From: Bradysia coprophila | Taxonomy: Eukaryota; Arthropoda; Insecta; Diptera; Sciaridae | Length of the DNA: 64,000 nt | Assembly: GCF_014529535.1 (NCBI RefSeq) | Contig: NW_023503509.1 | Span: 1,364,001 to 1,428,000 of the forward strand | Direction of reading: 5' to 3' | In this document: positions 47,684-60,664 of the stretch, piece by piece | Layout: each line of letters starts with the position of its first letter | How positions within the stretch are numbered: the first letter of the stretch is position 1 | Notes under the pieces: generated by a model | What the model saw: the letters and a program-made list of their open reading frames with translations, nothing else | Databases searched by the model: none | What the model was told of the DNA's origin: nothing | Made by a program: the position numbers and the translations under genes

Positions 47684-50176
47684 GACCTATTTGATAGAAA
47701 TTCTTTAATTTTCATAATGTGTTCGATATTCAGTTTTTTCAATTAGACAAGTTATCATTGACTTCATACATATTTAATCAACCGAATTGTTTAAGTCAAG
47801 TAAGCATGAATTATCTTGAAAATCCTTGAAAAAAACCAAGGACAAAAAAAATCAGGTTCAGGGTACACATGCTATTGTGTTAGGCATGTTGACGTAGGTA
47901 TTCATTCGATATGATGGTGAGTCAAATAGAACAGTTTCTTAGAGCAGGTTTCTTATGATGACGCATGGGTCAGACGTCTTTTAGGTAAATATATATTTAG
48001 ATTTTCGCCAGGTAAATCGTTTTGTTCTCCCACATAAGTTTTAAATAGTGTTAAGCAATTAATTCAGAAAACCGTTTATTCTGATAGTTTTGATTTTAGA
48101 ATAGAAACGTTAAGTTTAAGTTGATGCAATACATCTTTAAGCTCATCTATATACTTTACACAACAATGATTTTGTTTATTTTTTGCTAGTCATCTGCTAT
48201 TGAAAATGACGACAATGAAAGTCTAGTTCTGGTTAGTGTTCTGTTTCTAATCGAATGAAATAAAAATGTTTTTGCCAAATATTATTGTTTAAACGAAAGA
48301 AGTAATAGATCTAAGGGATTCGTTGTATGTCACGCGTGCGAAAGTTACGCAGAATATGGTTAGAAAGAAATGAAAATCCGTCTCGCATGACATATTTTAC
48401 GAACGATACCTAATGACAGTACATTCGCTGTTTGTTAACCAATGGGGAATTGAAGTTTTGACCAATTCGACGCAGAACGTTATTCTAAGCAAAAAATTGT
48501 TCTACGGTACGCCTCTAAAATGCACAGATTTTTTTTTATAAAATTTATTTTGTTTACAAAGTACGACCCAAAATAAGTATATGTAAAGTGTTCTTCAGCA
48601 AGAACTACATGGGTATCGACCATTCTGATCAAAAGAGTTTCTAAAAACAGTGTAAAATCGAAAATATAGGGCCGCCAATTTGTAATTTTCTTACTAGCGT
48701 CTGTACGTTTCGAAGTTTAGACGATCTTATAAAAAGATCAGTGCATTTTAGAGACATACCGTAAAACAATTTTTTGTTTAGAATTATGTTTTACGTCGAT
48801 TAAAAATAACTTGTCAAAACTTCAGTCCCCCACTGAATCCGCAGACAGACACGAACTGTGTAGATCATCTTCAAGGCCGTTTGAAATGCCATCATTGTTT
48901 GTTCTTTTTTTTTACACATGATTTTAAATTTAGTACTCAAATGGCAACTCGTTTTTGACTGTGTTAGACAAAACACACGAAACTAATCTGAGGTTACGTT
49001 TGAAAGTACCGTATCTTGAATATGATCCATATCGATACATATAAACTAGGCCCTACTTTTGGGTGGGTCAGATCCATGGACTGACTGATTTTCTCGATAA
49101 ATTTTTGCAAATGACATAAAATGATCAATCAAAAATAAAGGCGCTGAACTCGCTTCGCTCTGGTTCTTCACGGTCGTGAAAATGTTATATATTTTTTCAA
49201 GAAACAAAGAAATCTCGCAAGAAGTTCGTTTCGGAAAAACTCCGGTATTACCCATGAACTTAACCCCAGAAATTTCATTCCTCGTGAAAGTTTTTGGAAA
49301 TCCGTTGAGAATGACATAATAATAATAATGATATTCGATCGTGATTACAAGTAATTGACAAACATTTTAATACGTTTAAGTCAAACAGTCGAAAGCCAGG
49401 CTAAAAATAGTTTGGCTAGACCACTTTTGGAGTTTCATTTTGTCGAATCCAGGCTATTCAACGCAATATCCAATTTTGTTCCATATGTCGACAAGCAATA
49501 CAAAATTCATACACGATCCATTTAAGGTTTTTGGTCATAATTTACAATCATTCATTTTCATACATAGTGGGTGTAAGACCCATCGCTTACAGTCAAGGGA
49601 ACTTCAACGTACAAGGACCTTTGAAAAGCTATTCACGTTAAAAATATAATTATACAAATGAATGAATGAACAAAACATTTAACGAAACTTAAGTCAAAAA
49701 TTACAGTAATTTGAAGATGATCTGCAGTAATTTGCATGTCTGTCTTAGGCAGTGGGTTTTAGGTTTTTGCCCGAACGAAGTGATACGCACAATATTTTTC
49801 AATATAAGTGCCCGAAAGCCTGTGAAAGTTTCTGCAAACCCACCGTTTTCGTCCCCGATACATCAAAGCTCTATTTACTGTTAGAAAGCATTAGTTCGTA
49901 AAATAATCACACATTTCAAACCAAAAATACACAAACTTTTCCTTCTACCAATTTGTGTAATCTAATATGCGAGCGAGAGCGAAGCCAACGAAAATACAAT
50001 TACCAAAATAGTACAGTTGCATGTAAAGTTTTTCCGTCTCGTCATAATTGTTTCAGTGAATAATTGAATTTGAATTGGATTTTCATTTTAATCGATTCAA
50101 TTTATTCAATTTCATCATATCTTCTAGTTTCACTAGCATTTTCATGTATGTTCCTCAGACTATGAAGTACAAGACT
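47684..50176. other. Intergenic, upstream of DAGL; dispersed repeats
   Basis: No supported gene. The stretch has a repeat copy at about 48186-48340. A second repeat at about 49058-49320 (GGGTGGGTCAGAT, CTCGCTTCGCTCTGG and GTTGAGAATGAC landmarks) recurs at about 55541-56240. Confidence 0.4.
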
Positions 50177-50390
50177 TACTAGCATTGACGTAAATCTAGT
50201 ACTTCGAGACGAACATCATTGTGAGTGATAGTAATTATGTGTTAAAGGACTTAGACAGACATCAACGTAAATCTAGTACTTCGAGTTCAACGCATATTAA
50301 GGGATAGTATTTGTGGGTTAAAGAACTTAGACAGACATTCACGTAAATCTAGTACTTTGTGGCCAACGCATATTAAGGCATTAAAGTATA
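50177..50390. repeat. ~76-bp tandem repeat, nearly three copies
   Basis: CGTAAATCTAGTACTTCGAG recurs at 50189, 50266 and 50342, separated by similar spacers that contain ACTTAGACAGACAT. The spacings are 77 and 76 bp. Confidence 0.8.
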
Positions 50391-52634
50391 CCCATTCTAA
50401 TATTTCGACGAATTTCTTAGAGCTGAATGAGGACTATTTTCTAGTCGTAATTGCAGCTGTTCTGGGTAAATTCGATTGTGTTTGCAGCTTCGTTTTTTAG
50501 ACGAAAAATGTCACAAAATTATTCTACGGTTTCAAAACTACAATCAAACTCTAATTTTCATTAGACTAAATTGTTCTATGGTACTGATAGACACATATCG
50601 TACCATGATTTTCTTCGATTCTCTATGGTAACAGTGTCATCAACATTACACAAATGCTGATTCGGTTCAATAAACATTATTTATTTACGAATAATGAATT
50701 TCAAAATATTGTGTATGAGTGCCTAGGTATTTATATTGTACTATTGCACATGATATACACTCGTTATGTTGTCGATGCACAAATGTAAAACATTTGACTT
50801 TTAATTGTTTAATGATAAATTTTACAATCGATAGACAAGTCGTGCTCGTCTCGTGTGTGTGTATTATAATATACAAACGGATAAATTTATTCAATCAACA
50901 AAATACAAACGTGTTTTCCGTGTTCTGATAGTTTTCCCTCCAACAAGATGTGCTCTGTCATCATCTGAATCACGGTAAAAAGTGTACCGTCACCTCTATA
51001 TCACTGTGTTTAGTTGAGAAACTTTCACTATAACTCAAGTTTCATAATAAATGGATAAAGTACGATAACTGTAATGAGTAAATATACGTTGCACATTGAA
51101 GATTGCAGAATTTTATTTACTTTTGCGTTTGCAAAGAATTTATTATTTTGATGATTCGAACAATTATAGATAGGAATCGACAATTGTGACTATCGACTGT
51201 CGTTAACGATGATTTACGAGATAATAACTTGGTTAACTTTTGCTGATTGATTCGTTTTTCTTTATAGGGAACTATCGTTGAGACTGGCAGTGTGAACAAG
51301 TATGAACGAAGATGTTGAAACGAGATTTTATGGTGCATCGGGGTAGTGGTATTAGGATTTTGTGAAAAATTAAAAAGGATTATACGTTGACCCAGAAGAG
51401 GAGGTACTTATTCAATCTGAAACACTTATGTGTTGGATCGCATCTGAAATCAACCACTTCAAAATTTTTAGTGAGCTGAATGTTGAAGTGAAATGTCGAA
51501 ACTTTAAGTGAACGTAAGGACTCAAGGTGCTTCTATCCTCGTTTTTCGGATTTATTTATCTGAACCCCATATGAAACACTAAAGGGATTACTTTCTAGCT
51601 TAACTTAGATTCGCATTCGATTAGCGACCTGTAGGGGCCTCAACTTAGGTCGTTAAGATCGAAAAATAGATCATCGATCAAAACACATCAAACTTCAAGA
51701 GTTTCCTAGACCTGGTTGACACATATCCGCTGAGTTCCGATGCCTGCTAATGATTAAGCATTGTAGACCCAAGAAAGAGTTGACGACAAAATATCAGTAA
51801 CAGAAGCAAATCGGTCTTGCCACATTTCCTATATAGTGGACCCATGTCTATCCTACGAAATCGCTTAGAAATTCAATTTGTTTATTTAATTTTTATTTCA
51901 GCATTCGAAGGCAGAAGTTCAGGACAGGACAGGACAGGACATTCTTCGGAAGTGTACCAGTATTTGGACACCGAAAGATCTTTCATTCATAAAAAAGTTG
52001 ATCAATGAAAGAACAGTAGGTGTTCGAGGACTGGTATAATATCCGAAGACTACTACGCTCACTGCGTCTTCCATTTCGCACAATTTTTCAATTTAGTTCA
52101 ATGCAATAAAAAGTGTAAAATTAAATGTAATGTAAATCCTACCTATGTGCGGAGAGAGACCAATTGACATATCACTGAAGAAGCCCATTTTATTGAACCG
52201 ACAGGGTACCATTCAATTGCATTTCTGCTTCAACTAATCTCACCTTGTACAACAACAAAAAAAAACCATGCGTCACAAGTGTACAACGTACTGACATTGC
52301 TAATTATATTAATTTATAATCACACCTTTCGTCTACCAATGAGAATATAAATCGATGATAAAATCGCTCAAAGATATTTCATCCATCAAACTATGTAATT
52401 AAAAATGAAAATTGTTTACACTCTCGTATTCGTATGTATAACCCGAAGTGGTAATTATTAAAAAATAAAAAAAATAAAATTCAAATTATGAAAGTTTCTC
52501 TTAACGAGCAAATCAAGTTTAATTGCGCTGCATCATAATAAACATCAACTACTGCAGTTATTGGTTTTTTCTAGTTCATTGCTACGGTTTTTTTTTATAA
52601 AAAAAGAAAAGAAATCGATATGGCTACAGGGAAG
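50391..52634. other. AT-rich non-coding stretch
   Basis: Only short unsupported ORFs and simple AT-rich runs were seen. Confidence 0.4.
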
Positions 52635-52804
52635 GAATTGTAACATCCAACAATTTCAATCCGAATAACCCATACTTATTCCTCATGCGTTATCATAATG
52701 AGTAAAACCTTACGATACTTACACGTACACATACGTGTGGTAACGTTGGATTTCGCATTTGATTATAATATGAATTGGCTTGAAATTGTTGGATCTTATA
52801 ATTC
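52635..52804. repeat. Small inverted-repeat element
   Basis: GAATTGTAACATCCAACAAT at the left pairs with a diverged complement (TGTTGGATCTTATAATTC) at the right. About 120 bp of unique sequence lies between. Confidence 0.65.
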
Positions 52805-52957
52805 GCCGGCTGTATTTACGTGCTTAATCCTATAGCATTTACTTTGCTTGCAAAGTTAAAGTTAAAGTTCTTTAATAATTTGAGTCTGAACAGTTTCTAG
52901 TTTGGAGGAACAATTGACACTACAAACACACTACCCTCAACTCATTGTTTCTCTGTT

Positions 52958-54409
52958 GTGATTAAGAATCAATTTGCCAAAACTTCGAACAGTCGGGATT
53001 CAAGCCTACAGCGATCCAAACGAGCTATGGCTGAAATGAATCTTCGTTCAATTCTGATAATATCGTGGAACAATATTTTTCCCGAAAATTTTTAGTTGGG
53101 CTGACATGGCCCTTAGAAAAATTTTCTCCGGAGTTGTCGTGAAAATTGTTTTTTATCACTAGCTCCAACATGCAAAATGTGAATTATGTCAAATTGAGTA
53201 CGTTTGTGAAGGTGGATGAACTGAATATTATTAATAAAATTGTTGTATTGTTTGGTCAGTAATTCAACATTGACAAAGTGTTGCATTGCTTTGACTTGAC
53301 CAAAATTGTTGAAAAAATTTCTTCGTTCGCCCTTCGTTGAATAAAAGAATTTTTTTTCAACAATTTTGGTCAAGTCAAAGCAATACAACACTTTGTCAAT
53401 GAATATTATTGACCAACAAATGCCGATGTTCGACCCACCCAGCCGCCACAACAAGTGAAAAACCTCGAAAAAGCCGAAATTTTTAAAGGGCTCAGGGCGG
53501 TTGGGAAAGTTAGTAGCAGGAAGCTCTAACCCGGAGTTTTGTAGGCTACTTCTCGCCCTATCCATTGACCACTTTTAAACTTTTCGAGTTCTTACACACT
53601 TTTTTTCTGTTTATTCCAAGATCATTACTTTCCAAAAAAGTGTGTATAATGCCTTTTTGCGAATACACACTATTTTAGTTTTCAACGCAAAGTGTGTAAT
53701 GGTTACACACTTCACAGATAGTACTGAATCTATAAAGGGATTCTGCCATACAATTTAAGTGCAGAAATTTGTATTAGTTACTAAATTATAAAACCAAATT
53801 CCGGCATCAATTAAGCATTAAGTGTGCTAAAATTTGGAATGAAAAGTCACTTGGGTGGATCAAACGCGTTACAAGGACAGCACTTTTATTTCTTCAATAA
53901 ATGTTTGCTTCTTCCCCAATTCGCGATGTTCTTAATAAGAGTGCGTTGAAATTTCCTTTTCGGTTCATTCGAGCATTAATTAAAAATTCAAATTCTGAGG
54001 CACCTTCACGGCTTGAATATGGTTCGAAAGGAAGGGCCTAGAGCCCTTCAAAATTTTTGGTTTTTTCGAGGTTTTTCACTTGTTGTGGCGGCTGGGTGGG
54101 CCGAACATCGGAATTTGTTGGTCAATAATATTCAGCTCATCGACCTTCATAAACGTACACAATTTGACATTATTCACATCTCGCATGTTGGAGTAATTGA
54201 TAAAAGCGATTTTCGCGACCACTTCAGAGAAAATTTTTCTAAGGGCCATAACAGCCCAACAAAATTTTTCGGGAAAAAATTTGTTCCATGATATTATCAG
54301 AATTGAACGACGATTAATTCGAGCCATAGCTCGTTTGGATCGCCGTCGGCTTGAATCCCGATTCCATATAAGCTGTTCGAAGTTTTGGCGAATTAACTCT
54401 TAACATCAC
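52958..54409. mobile_element. ~1.45 kb foldback element with nested hairpin
   Basis: The left arm (52958 to about 53470) and right arm (about 53995-54409) are diverged inverted copies, sharing GCCAAAACTTCGAACAG near both ends, GAATTGAACGA-like and CACAACAAGTGAAAAACCTC blocks. An extra hairpin sits in the left arm at 53264-53405 (TTGACCAAAATTGTTGAAAA and complement). ORFs here run through the arms and show no known protein family. Confidence 0.75.
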
Positions 54410-55055
54410 TAAAAGTTTTCACAAACCATCGAATGTTTTCTTAACGTAATATAATTGATGACTGTCTTCAACGTACAATGTTCACGTAATTACCAACGTA
54501 ATTAACAGCTTGTCACAAAAACTCCCAATACCAGAGAAAGGCTTAGGTGAAGCTTCAAATCTCAAAATATTAACAACCTTTCACTGGATTGAGTCAAGTT
54601 TTATAAATGAAATATTGGTTTCCTTTCTGAGTTGGGTCACGGAAACACTCAAGAACGACTTTATGCAATATGGCAATTTACTTACGTGGATTTGTTGACG
54701 AACAAGCAATTTATGAGAATATGATGTGAGACCCAAAAAAACGGTTTATTATGTCAACGGTGTCTGTATTCATCTACACTACTCTGGACACTACTTACAG
54801 AACTTTTAGCTAATTTAAAACTAAGTTTTCAAACCGAATGTTAAATACAGATTTAGCTAGAACCTACTAGAATGCAATGTACTTTTACGCTGCTAATGGC
54901 TAATCGCAATATAATTTCTGAAAATTCATAATATTTATAAAAAATTTACATTCGTAAAGTGATTTTCTGCTTAATTGACCGTTAAATTGGCAGGAAAAGT
55001 TGAAAATTTGAAGAAGAAAAAAGTTTACGAGTCATTTTGCTGCTTCCTGTTCGCT
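54410..55055. other. Non-coding spacer
   Basis: AT-rich sequence with no recognisable gene or repeat. Confidence 0.4.
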
Positions 55056-55059
55056 TTAA

Positions 55060-55444
55060 GAGGGCAGACTAGGTGTGAAGTAGGCTATATATTGAAAAAT
55101 TGGTTTTAAAATTAATGTAGACCATTTAATGAAAATCTGTTCCAGCAATTAGATGAGCAATATGTTTATCTATCTCTAAAAAATGAAAAACGATTTACAA
55201 TAAGCAACAGTTGGAAGAAAACCGATTTCCAAAAAAATATTGCATAGCCTAACTTTAAGCGACGTTCATATTTTGGAAATCGGTTTTCTTCCAACTGTTG
55301 CTTATTGTAAATCGTTTTTCGTTTTTTAGAGATAGATAAACATATTGCTCATCTAATTGCTGGAACAAATTTTCATTAAATGGTCTACATTAATTTTAAA
55401 ACCAATTTTTCAATTACAGCCTACTTCACACCTAGTCTGCCCTC
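55060..55444. mobile_element. TTAA-flanked palindromic MITE, 385 bp
   Basis: A near-perfect palindrome with ends GAGGGCAGACTAGGTGTGAA and complement, a loop near 55250, and TTAA directly at both sides (55056-55059, 55445-55448). TTAA duplication suggests a piggyBac- or Kolobok-mobilised element (inference). Confidence 0.85.
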
Positions 55445-55540
55445 TTAATTTAAATGACGAATCATTTCTTCAAATCTGTATATTTATGAATGTAATTTTG
55501 GTCGTCTAGAATTTATCAACAGTTATTTATTACTACATCC

Positions 55541-56520
55541 CACCTGTTGGGTGGGTCAGATTCCTTGAACGTCTAAACTTCTCAATAGTATTCATATTGG
55601 TAATGATTTATAGATTTATTTAAATGAAAATTTAATAATTTTGATGGACACAAACACATAATTAGAAGAAGAACTACTAGAACCGGGATAAACTCTTCGA
55701 AACGTTTTGAATCATAATAAGTCGATACTTTTAGCTTCATAAAGCAACCTTCTGGTGCATACAGGTCTGGCTTTATACCCACATTAGAGTGTTATTATGT
55801 ATAAAATGACCAAGTTAAAAAATTAGGTATGTCTTCAATGTAACTTAAACTCGTGTGAACTGCTGCCCTTGCTTCGCTCTGGCCGCAAACTTCACACTCG
55901 TTAATTTTGGTACTGTTTATTCCGCTTTTACTGACAATGCAAAATCGCATAACAAGAACAATACAATTGAAATCGATACAAAAATTCGTTTAGCAACAGC
56001 AGCTGGATCGTTAGATCAACAAAATCTATCTTGGAATTCCTTTTTTTCAACAAACATTTTTTTTTAAATCGCTAAATTATTACTCCAGTTAAACAAGATG
56101 AGAAGAGTAGAAAAGGCTTCTTGCAAATTACTCCCAGATGGTTGAACCTATACCACCCATTTTCGAGCTTGACCTAAGGATTTCAATGCTTCGTCGAACA
56201 AAATAATTTTTTTGAAAATCTGTTGAGAATGACTTCAGTTATCGTGTTAACAAAGAGCAGAAAACGCACTCTGGAGAACTACTCTCAAATGGTAGAACCG
56301 GTACCACACATACAATCAAGGGAATAAATCCCGTTATCATCTGTTATCGAGAGCGACGACAACAATAAGCGATTAGATCTGGTTAATGCTTTCTTATATG
56401 GCAGAATGTATGTCAAATAGAATGAAGTGAAACATTTATGTAACACTAGACGATACATTAAACAATAGAAGTAACAGATTCGACAATAATTCGTTGTCAA
56501 CACGATATTGGTTTAAAGCT
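55541..56520. repeat. Dispersed repeat block
   Basis: The sequence shares landmarks with about 49058-49320 (GGGTGGGTCAGAT, CTTCGCTCTGG, GTTGAGAATGAC). It continues into the CATCTGTTATCGA...GACGACAA...AATAAGCGAT repeat at about 56338, suggesting one larger degenerate element. Confidence 0.5.
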
Positions 56521-58600
56521 GATTAAGTCATACCTTTCATAGACGTGTAGTAGACAACCGATTGTACTTTCGATTACACATTGTTTCGATAGGCTGGATG
56601 ACAAGTTGTAATAGAGGTCAACAGTTTCGACACAACTAATTACCTCATATCGACAACAACAACAAAAATAACCAACGTTGTATGGCTAGTGTTCGTTTAT
56701 GGTATCAAAACGACTGTTAAAACTGATATAAAGTAAAAGATTATTATATTGAACATTGGGCGAAATGCTTTAATCAAAAGAAGTTAATAGCGGCATATAT
56801 CGAGGGCTGACATTTAGGGTTTAGCAAAATGTCAGGATTCGGCACATTTCAAGGTTGAACAACTTTTTCGTTTCAGAACTACCACCACACAGAACTGCAT
56901 TGAAATTTTATTCGCTTTATTGCACAAATTTACGGTTTAATCGGTTTAATCTAACAACTTACGAAAGGGAGGCTAAAAAACTAACGACGCCCTTTACATG
57001 GAAAATCCATTATATAATTCGAAATAAATAGATGAAGAGTCTCGCCCACAGATTAAAAAACTCTCACGAAAACTCTACCTTTCTTCTCTTATCCCAAGAA
57101 AATCCTCAAAACTCAAAAATGAGATCCTTTGAAAATCCAACCAGCAAATCATTGAAAATCCTTTGTCAACACAACTTACAAACAATTAGCCCGTCGCCTA
57201 CGAATAATCAACTATTTCTGTCGAACTTAATTTAATTTCTGTAAAGCTCTTACCTGATTCTAGCAATCAGCTTTCCAATGTAATGACATGTACCGGAGTC
57301 ACCAAGGTCTTCAGCCACCTTTCCTCAATCATATACGATCTTATCAATTATTAACAATTGTGATGTGGAGCGTTAGTTCGCATCAAATATTTAACTTTAA
57401 ACACGGATACCAATGCGTAGCAAAGTTGAAAAACTTTTCCATTTTCACCAATTCAAACATTTTATTGTAACTGACCTGTAAAGAGTGTTCGATTTAGAGA
57501 AAAGCTTGATGTTTTACAGTTTCTTAAATGCACAGCACTGAATGTTTAGACACTTTTTGCTTTGTTTATACAGTTCTGTCCACTGATTCTTATCACACTG
57601 TTCGATATTGCAGTCAATGTTTACTTTACACCTGAGCTTACACTTTGATTGTTTAGATCTTAGAGTTTTAATTAATTCAACCACGGAACACAAACACCAC
57701 TACAACCGAGTTTCTGACACGAAACTCTAGTTGCTGCCTGATCTAATCAAATATCTAAACGTTCTGTTATCGCTCTCGTATTTCTTACCATATTTTTTAT
57801 GTTTATACAAGACGATGCAGACTGTTTGAAATTCCATCTGTTCTGTCGCTTCAAAATAAAATTTTGTCGATTAAGCGCTTTTGTCTCAATACATGGACAA
57901 ATGTTTTGGCTTACAACTCCGTTTAGAGAATTGTTAGTCAGAGAAATTTTTCGAAAGTCCCCATATCGCTGTGCAATCGAACGCTGTACAAGAACGGTTT
58001 GTATGCTTAAAAGAAAAGGTCAATTCACAAAACGAAATGTATACTGTGTGTGTATTCTTCTGTCGTCACCAGATTGGTCGTGGTGTGTTGTTTACATTTT
58101 CAAGTGAATGAGTGCGAACTTAATGTAAACATTCAATACTACACTTTGATTTCCGATGTATAAACTAAATGGACTTCTCTACAAGCGTTGTTTATATCGA
58201 AAATGGTGAGTGTGGTTCGCTAGTCAGCACATAATTATAAATTCATCTCAGTACGTGGGATCTATTGTTGTGGTGCATATTGATTAGGAAGAATTTTATT
58301 TTCAATATTTAATGTTTTACGTGAATTAAATTGCTTCCTACAACTCACACCAGTGTTTCCTATCAAAGTAACCATTCGGCAAATTTTGTGAGCCATTCTT
58401 CGTGCATTTAAAACGTTCAACGACAAACTGTTTCTCATATATAATATATGCAAAAGTCTAACATTTTATAGTGCAATTCGTTCTGTTAGACTCATTAGAC
58501 TAATGTAATCGTCAACAAAACACCTTAACCTACCACCTTGTTTATACATTTACTCTACAAAAAAAAAATCCGGCTCGTCTGTCTGTTTCAATACATTATT
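56521..58600. other. Non-coding stretch
   Basis: No gene recognised; ORFs up to ~100 codons lack family features. A further diverged repeat copy is possible at about 56640-56790. Confidence 0.35.
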
Positions 58601-58607
58601 CATTGGC

Positions 58608-58735
58608 AGATGCTATTCGCACCCGAGTGCAAATAGTCAATATGAACACTATTTGCACCCGGGTTCAAATAGTCAATATGAATACTATTTGAACTCGGAT
58701 GCAAATAGTCAATGTATGAGCTACTTGCAGTCGAA
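58608..58735. repeat. Tandem short palindromes, left of minisatellite
   Basis: Three roughly 40-bp tandem units, each centred on a self-complementary ACTATTTGCACCCGGGTGCA-like palindrome. The units are separated by CAATATGAA-like spacers. Confidence 0.8.
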
Positions 58736-58975
58736 TGGTCTGTTAAAATTACACCTAACAAAACTAACAACTAACAAAAGAACATTTTTTTCAAACACAA
58801 ATTTCATTTCGTTAGATTTGTCAAGAAAATAATTTCAGTGAATTACGTTGAATTGTGACAAAACAAAAATAATTTTTACTTCTGACGCTTTCCGACATTT
58901 TGTGGAAATTGCATTTCCCCAAGGTCTCAAAAAAGCGCCCTAATGTGCCGCATTTCGACAAAGGATACTCATTTG

Positions 58976-59847
58976 GAACACACCAAACTCCTCCCTTATA
59001 AACAGTTGGTAGATGGAAGAATTCAGGAACAAATCAATCTCCTTACACATTTTGTAGAAGGATGAATTCAGTTGGACCAAATCAAACTACTTCCTTACAC
59101 AATTTGTGGAAAGATGAATTCAGTAGGAACACACTAAACTCCTTCCTTACACATGTAGAAGGATGAATTCAGTAGGAACAAACGAAAGTCCTTCCTTACA
59201 CAAATTGTAGAAGGATGAATTCAGTAGGAACAAACCAAACTCCTTCCTTACATAGTTTGTACAAGGATGAGTTCAGTAGGAACACACTAAACTCCTTCCT
59301 TACACAGTTTGTGGAAAGATGAATTCAGTAGGAACAAACCAAACTCCTTCCTTACACATATTGTAGAAGGATGAATTCAGTAGGAACAAACCAAACTCCT
59401 TCCTTACACAAATTGTAGAAAGATGAATTCAGTAGGAACCAAACCAAACCAAAATCCTTTCTTACAGTTTGTAGAGGGATGAATTCAGTTGGAACAAACC
59501 AAACTACATCCTGACAAAGTTTCTAGAAGGATGAATTCAGTAGGAACAAACGAAAGTCCTTCCTTACAAAATTTGTAGAAGGATGAATTCAGTAGGAACA
59601 AACCAAACTCCTTCCTGACACAGTTTGTAGAAGGATGAATTCAGTAGCAACAAACGAAAGTCCTTCTTTACACAGATTGTAGAAGGATAGTTTCAGTTGG
59701 AACAAACCAACTTCTTCCTTACACAGTTTGTAGAAGGATGAATTCAGTAGCAATTCGCAATAAACAAGAGTCCTTCCTAACACAGTTTGTAGAAGTTATA
59801 GAATTCAGTTGGATCAAACCAGACACTTTCTTTATACAATTTGCAGC
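58976..59847. repeat. 52-bp minisatellite, about 16-17 copies
   Basis: Head-to-tail units read GTAGAAGGATGAATTCAGTA, then GGAACAAACCAAACTCCTTC, then CTTACACAATTT, with variants such as AAACGAAAGTCC. Many copies carry the EcoRI-like GAATTC. Minus-strand ORFs at 59589-59910 are products of the repeat. Confidence 0.92.
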
Positions 59848-59929
59848 GAATTGTGCGAGTATCATGTTCGATAATATAATTCGCACAGCTTGCGAACAAT
59901 GATTTTTCAATTATTTCCGATAGTTTTAA

Positions 59930-60025
59930 AAAATTGGGTGCAAATAGTGTTATTATTGTCTATTTGCACCCTGGTGCAAATAGTGTTCATAATGACTATT
60001 TGCACTCGGTTGCAAATAGTCACTT
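59930..60025. repeat. Tandem short palindromes, right of minisatellite
   Basis: Two to three copies of the TATTTGCACCCTGGTGCAAA palindrome type found at 58608-58735, so the minisatellite is bracketed by the same motif. Confidence 0.8.
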
Positions 60026-60664
60026 CGTTATTCATTCGTATTAAATTAGTAGTTCGAAAATGTATCTGGCAAACGAATCAACACAAAATGTACCACAACT
60101 TTTTAGAAGACACAGTCAACAGGTGAATATTTATGGAAGTAGAGTGATGTGAGAATTTTTACGTCTCTTCATATGCTCACACAAAATGAATATCCAAGGA
60201 AACTTTGTGCACATTTTTTTTTCGAAAGAGCAGACACACTCGCTATAGGAACACTTTCAGAGTTGTTTACTTTCACACACAAAAATACCACGTTCTTCAA
60301 GTGAATGTTGCATACACATATCCGAAACTCTCTGTCTTCAAGATTTACGAAATTGAAAGAAAAATCAAAAAAATTATTTTGATTAATGCTTTTATAACCG
60401 AAACAAATTGAATAAAACGATTTGACGCCTCGTTTATTCGTTTCATGTCTGTGTATTATACACTTGACAAGACTCACATTAAGAGAAACTCGGTACGATG
60501 AAGCGTATTTGCACTGATGGATAAAATTTTGTGATTCTTTCGGACTGTACACGGTTCGCTAGGTGTGGAAAAGGGAAGATAAAGGGAGAGGAAGCGTCTC
60601 TAAAAGAATCTTCTCTTCAGCTTTAAATACTGAAAGCTATGGTCACCATAGTAGGTTACATTGG
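60026..60664. other. Non-coding stretch
   Basis: No gene recognised. The 127-codon minus-strand ORF at 60169-60552 has no family features. Confidence 0.35.

Noticed and set aside
53113..53565. 150-codon minus-strand ORF
   Set aside because: It runs through the arm and nested hairpin of the foldback element 52958-54409; its residues have no recognisable domain.
59589..59910. Repetitive minus-strand ORFs resembling a repeat protein
   Set aside because: They are translations of the 52-bp minisatellite; 52 is not a multiple of three, so the frame changes between copies.
60169..60552. 127-codon minus-strand ORF as a gene
   Set aside because: It has no family motif, splice context or typical composition, and an ORF of this length is possible by chance in 64 kb.
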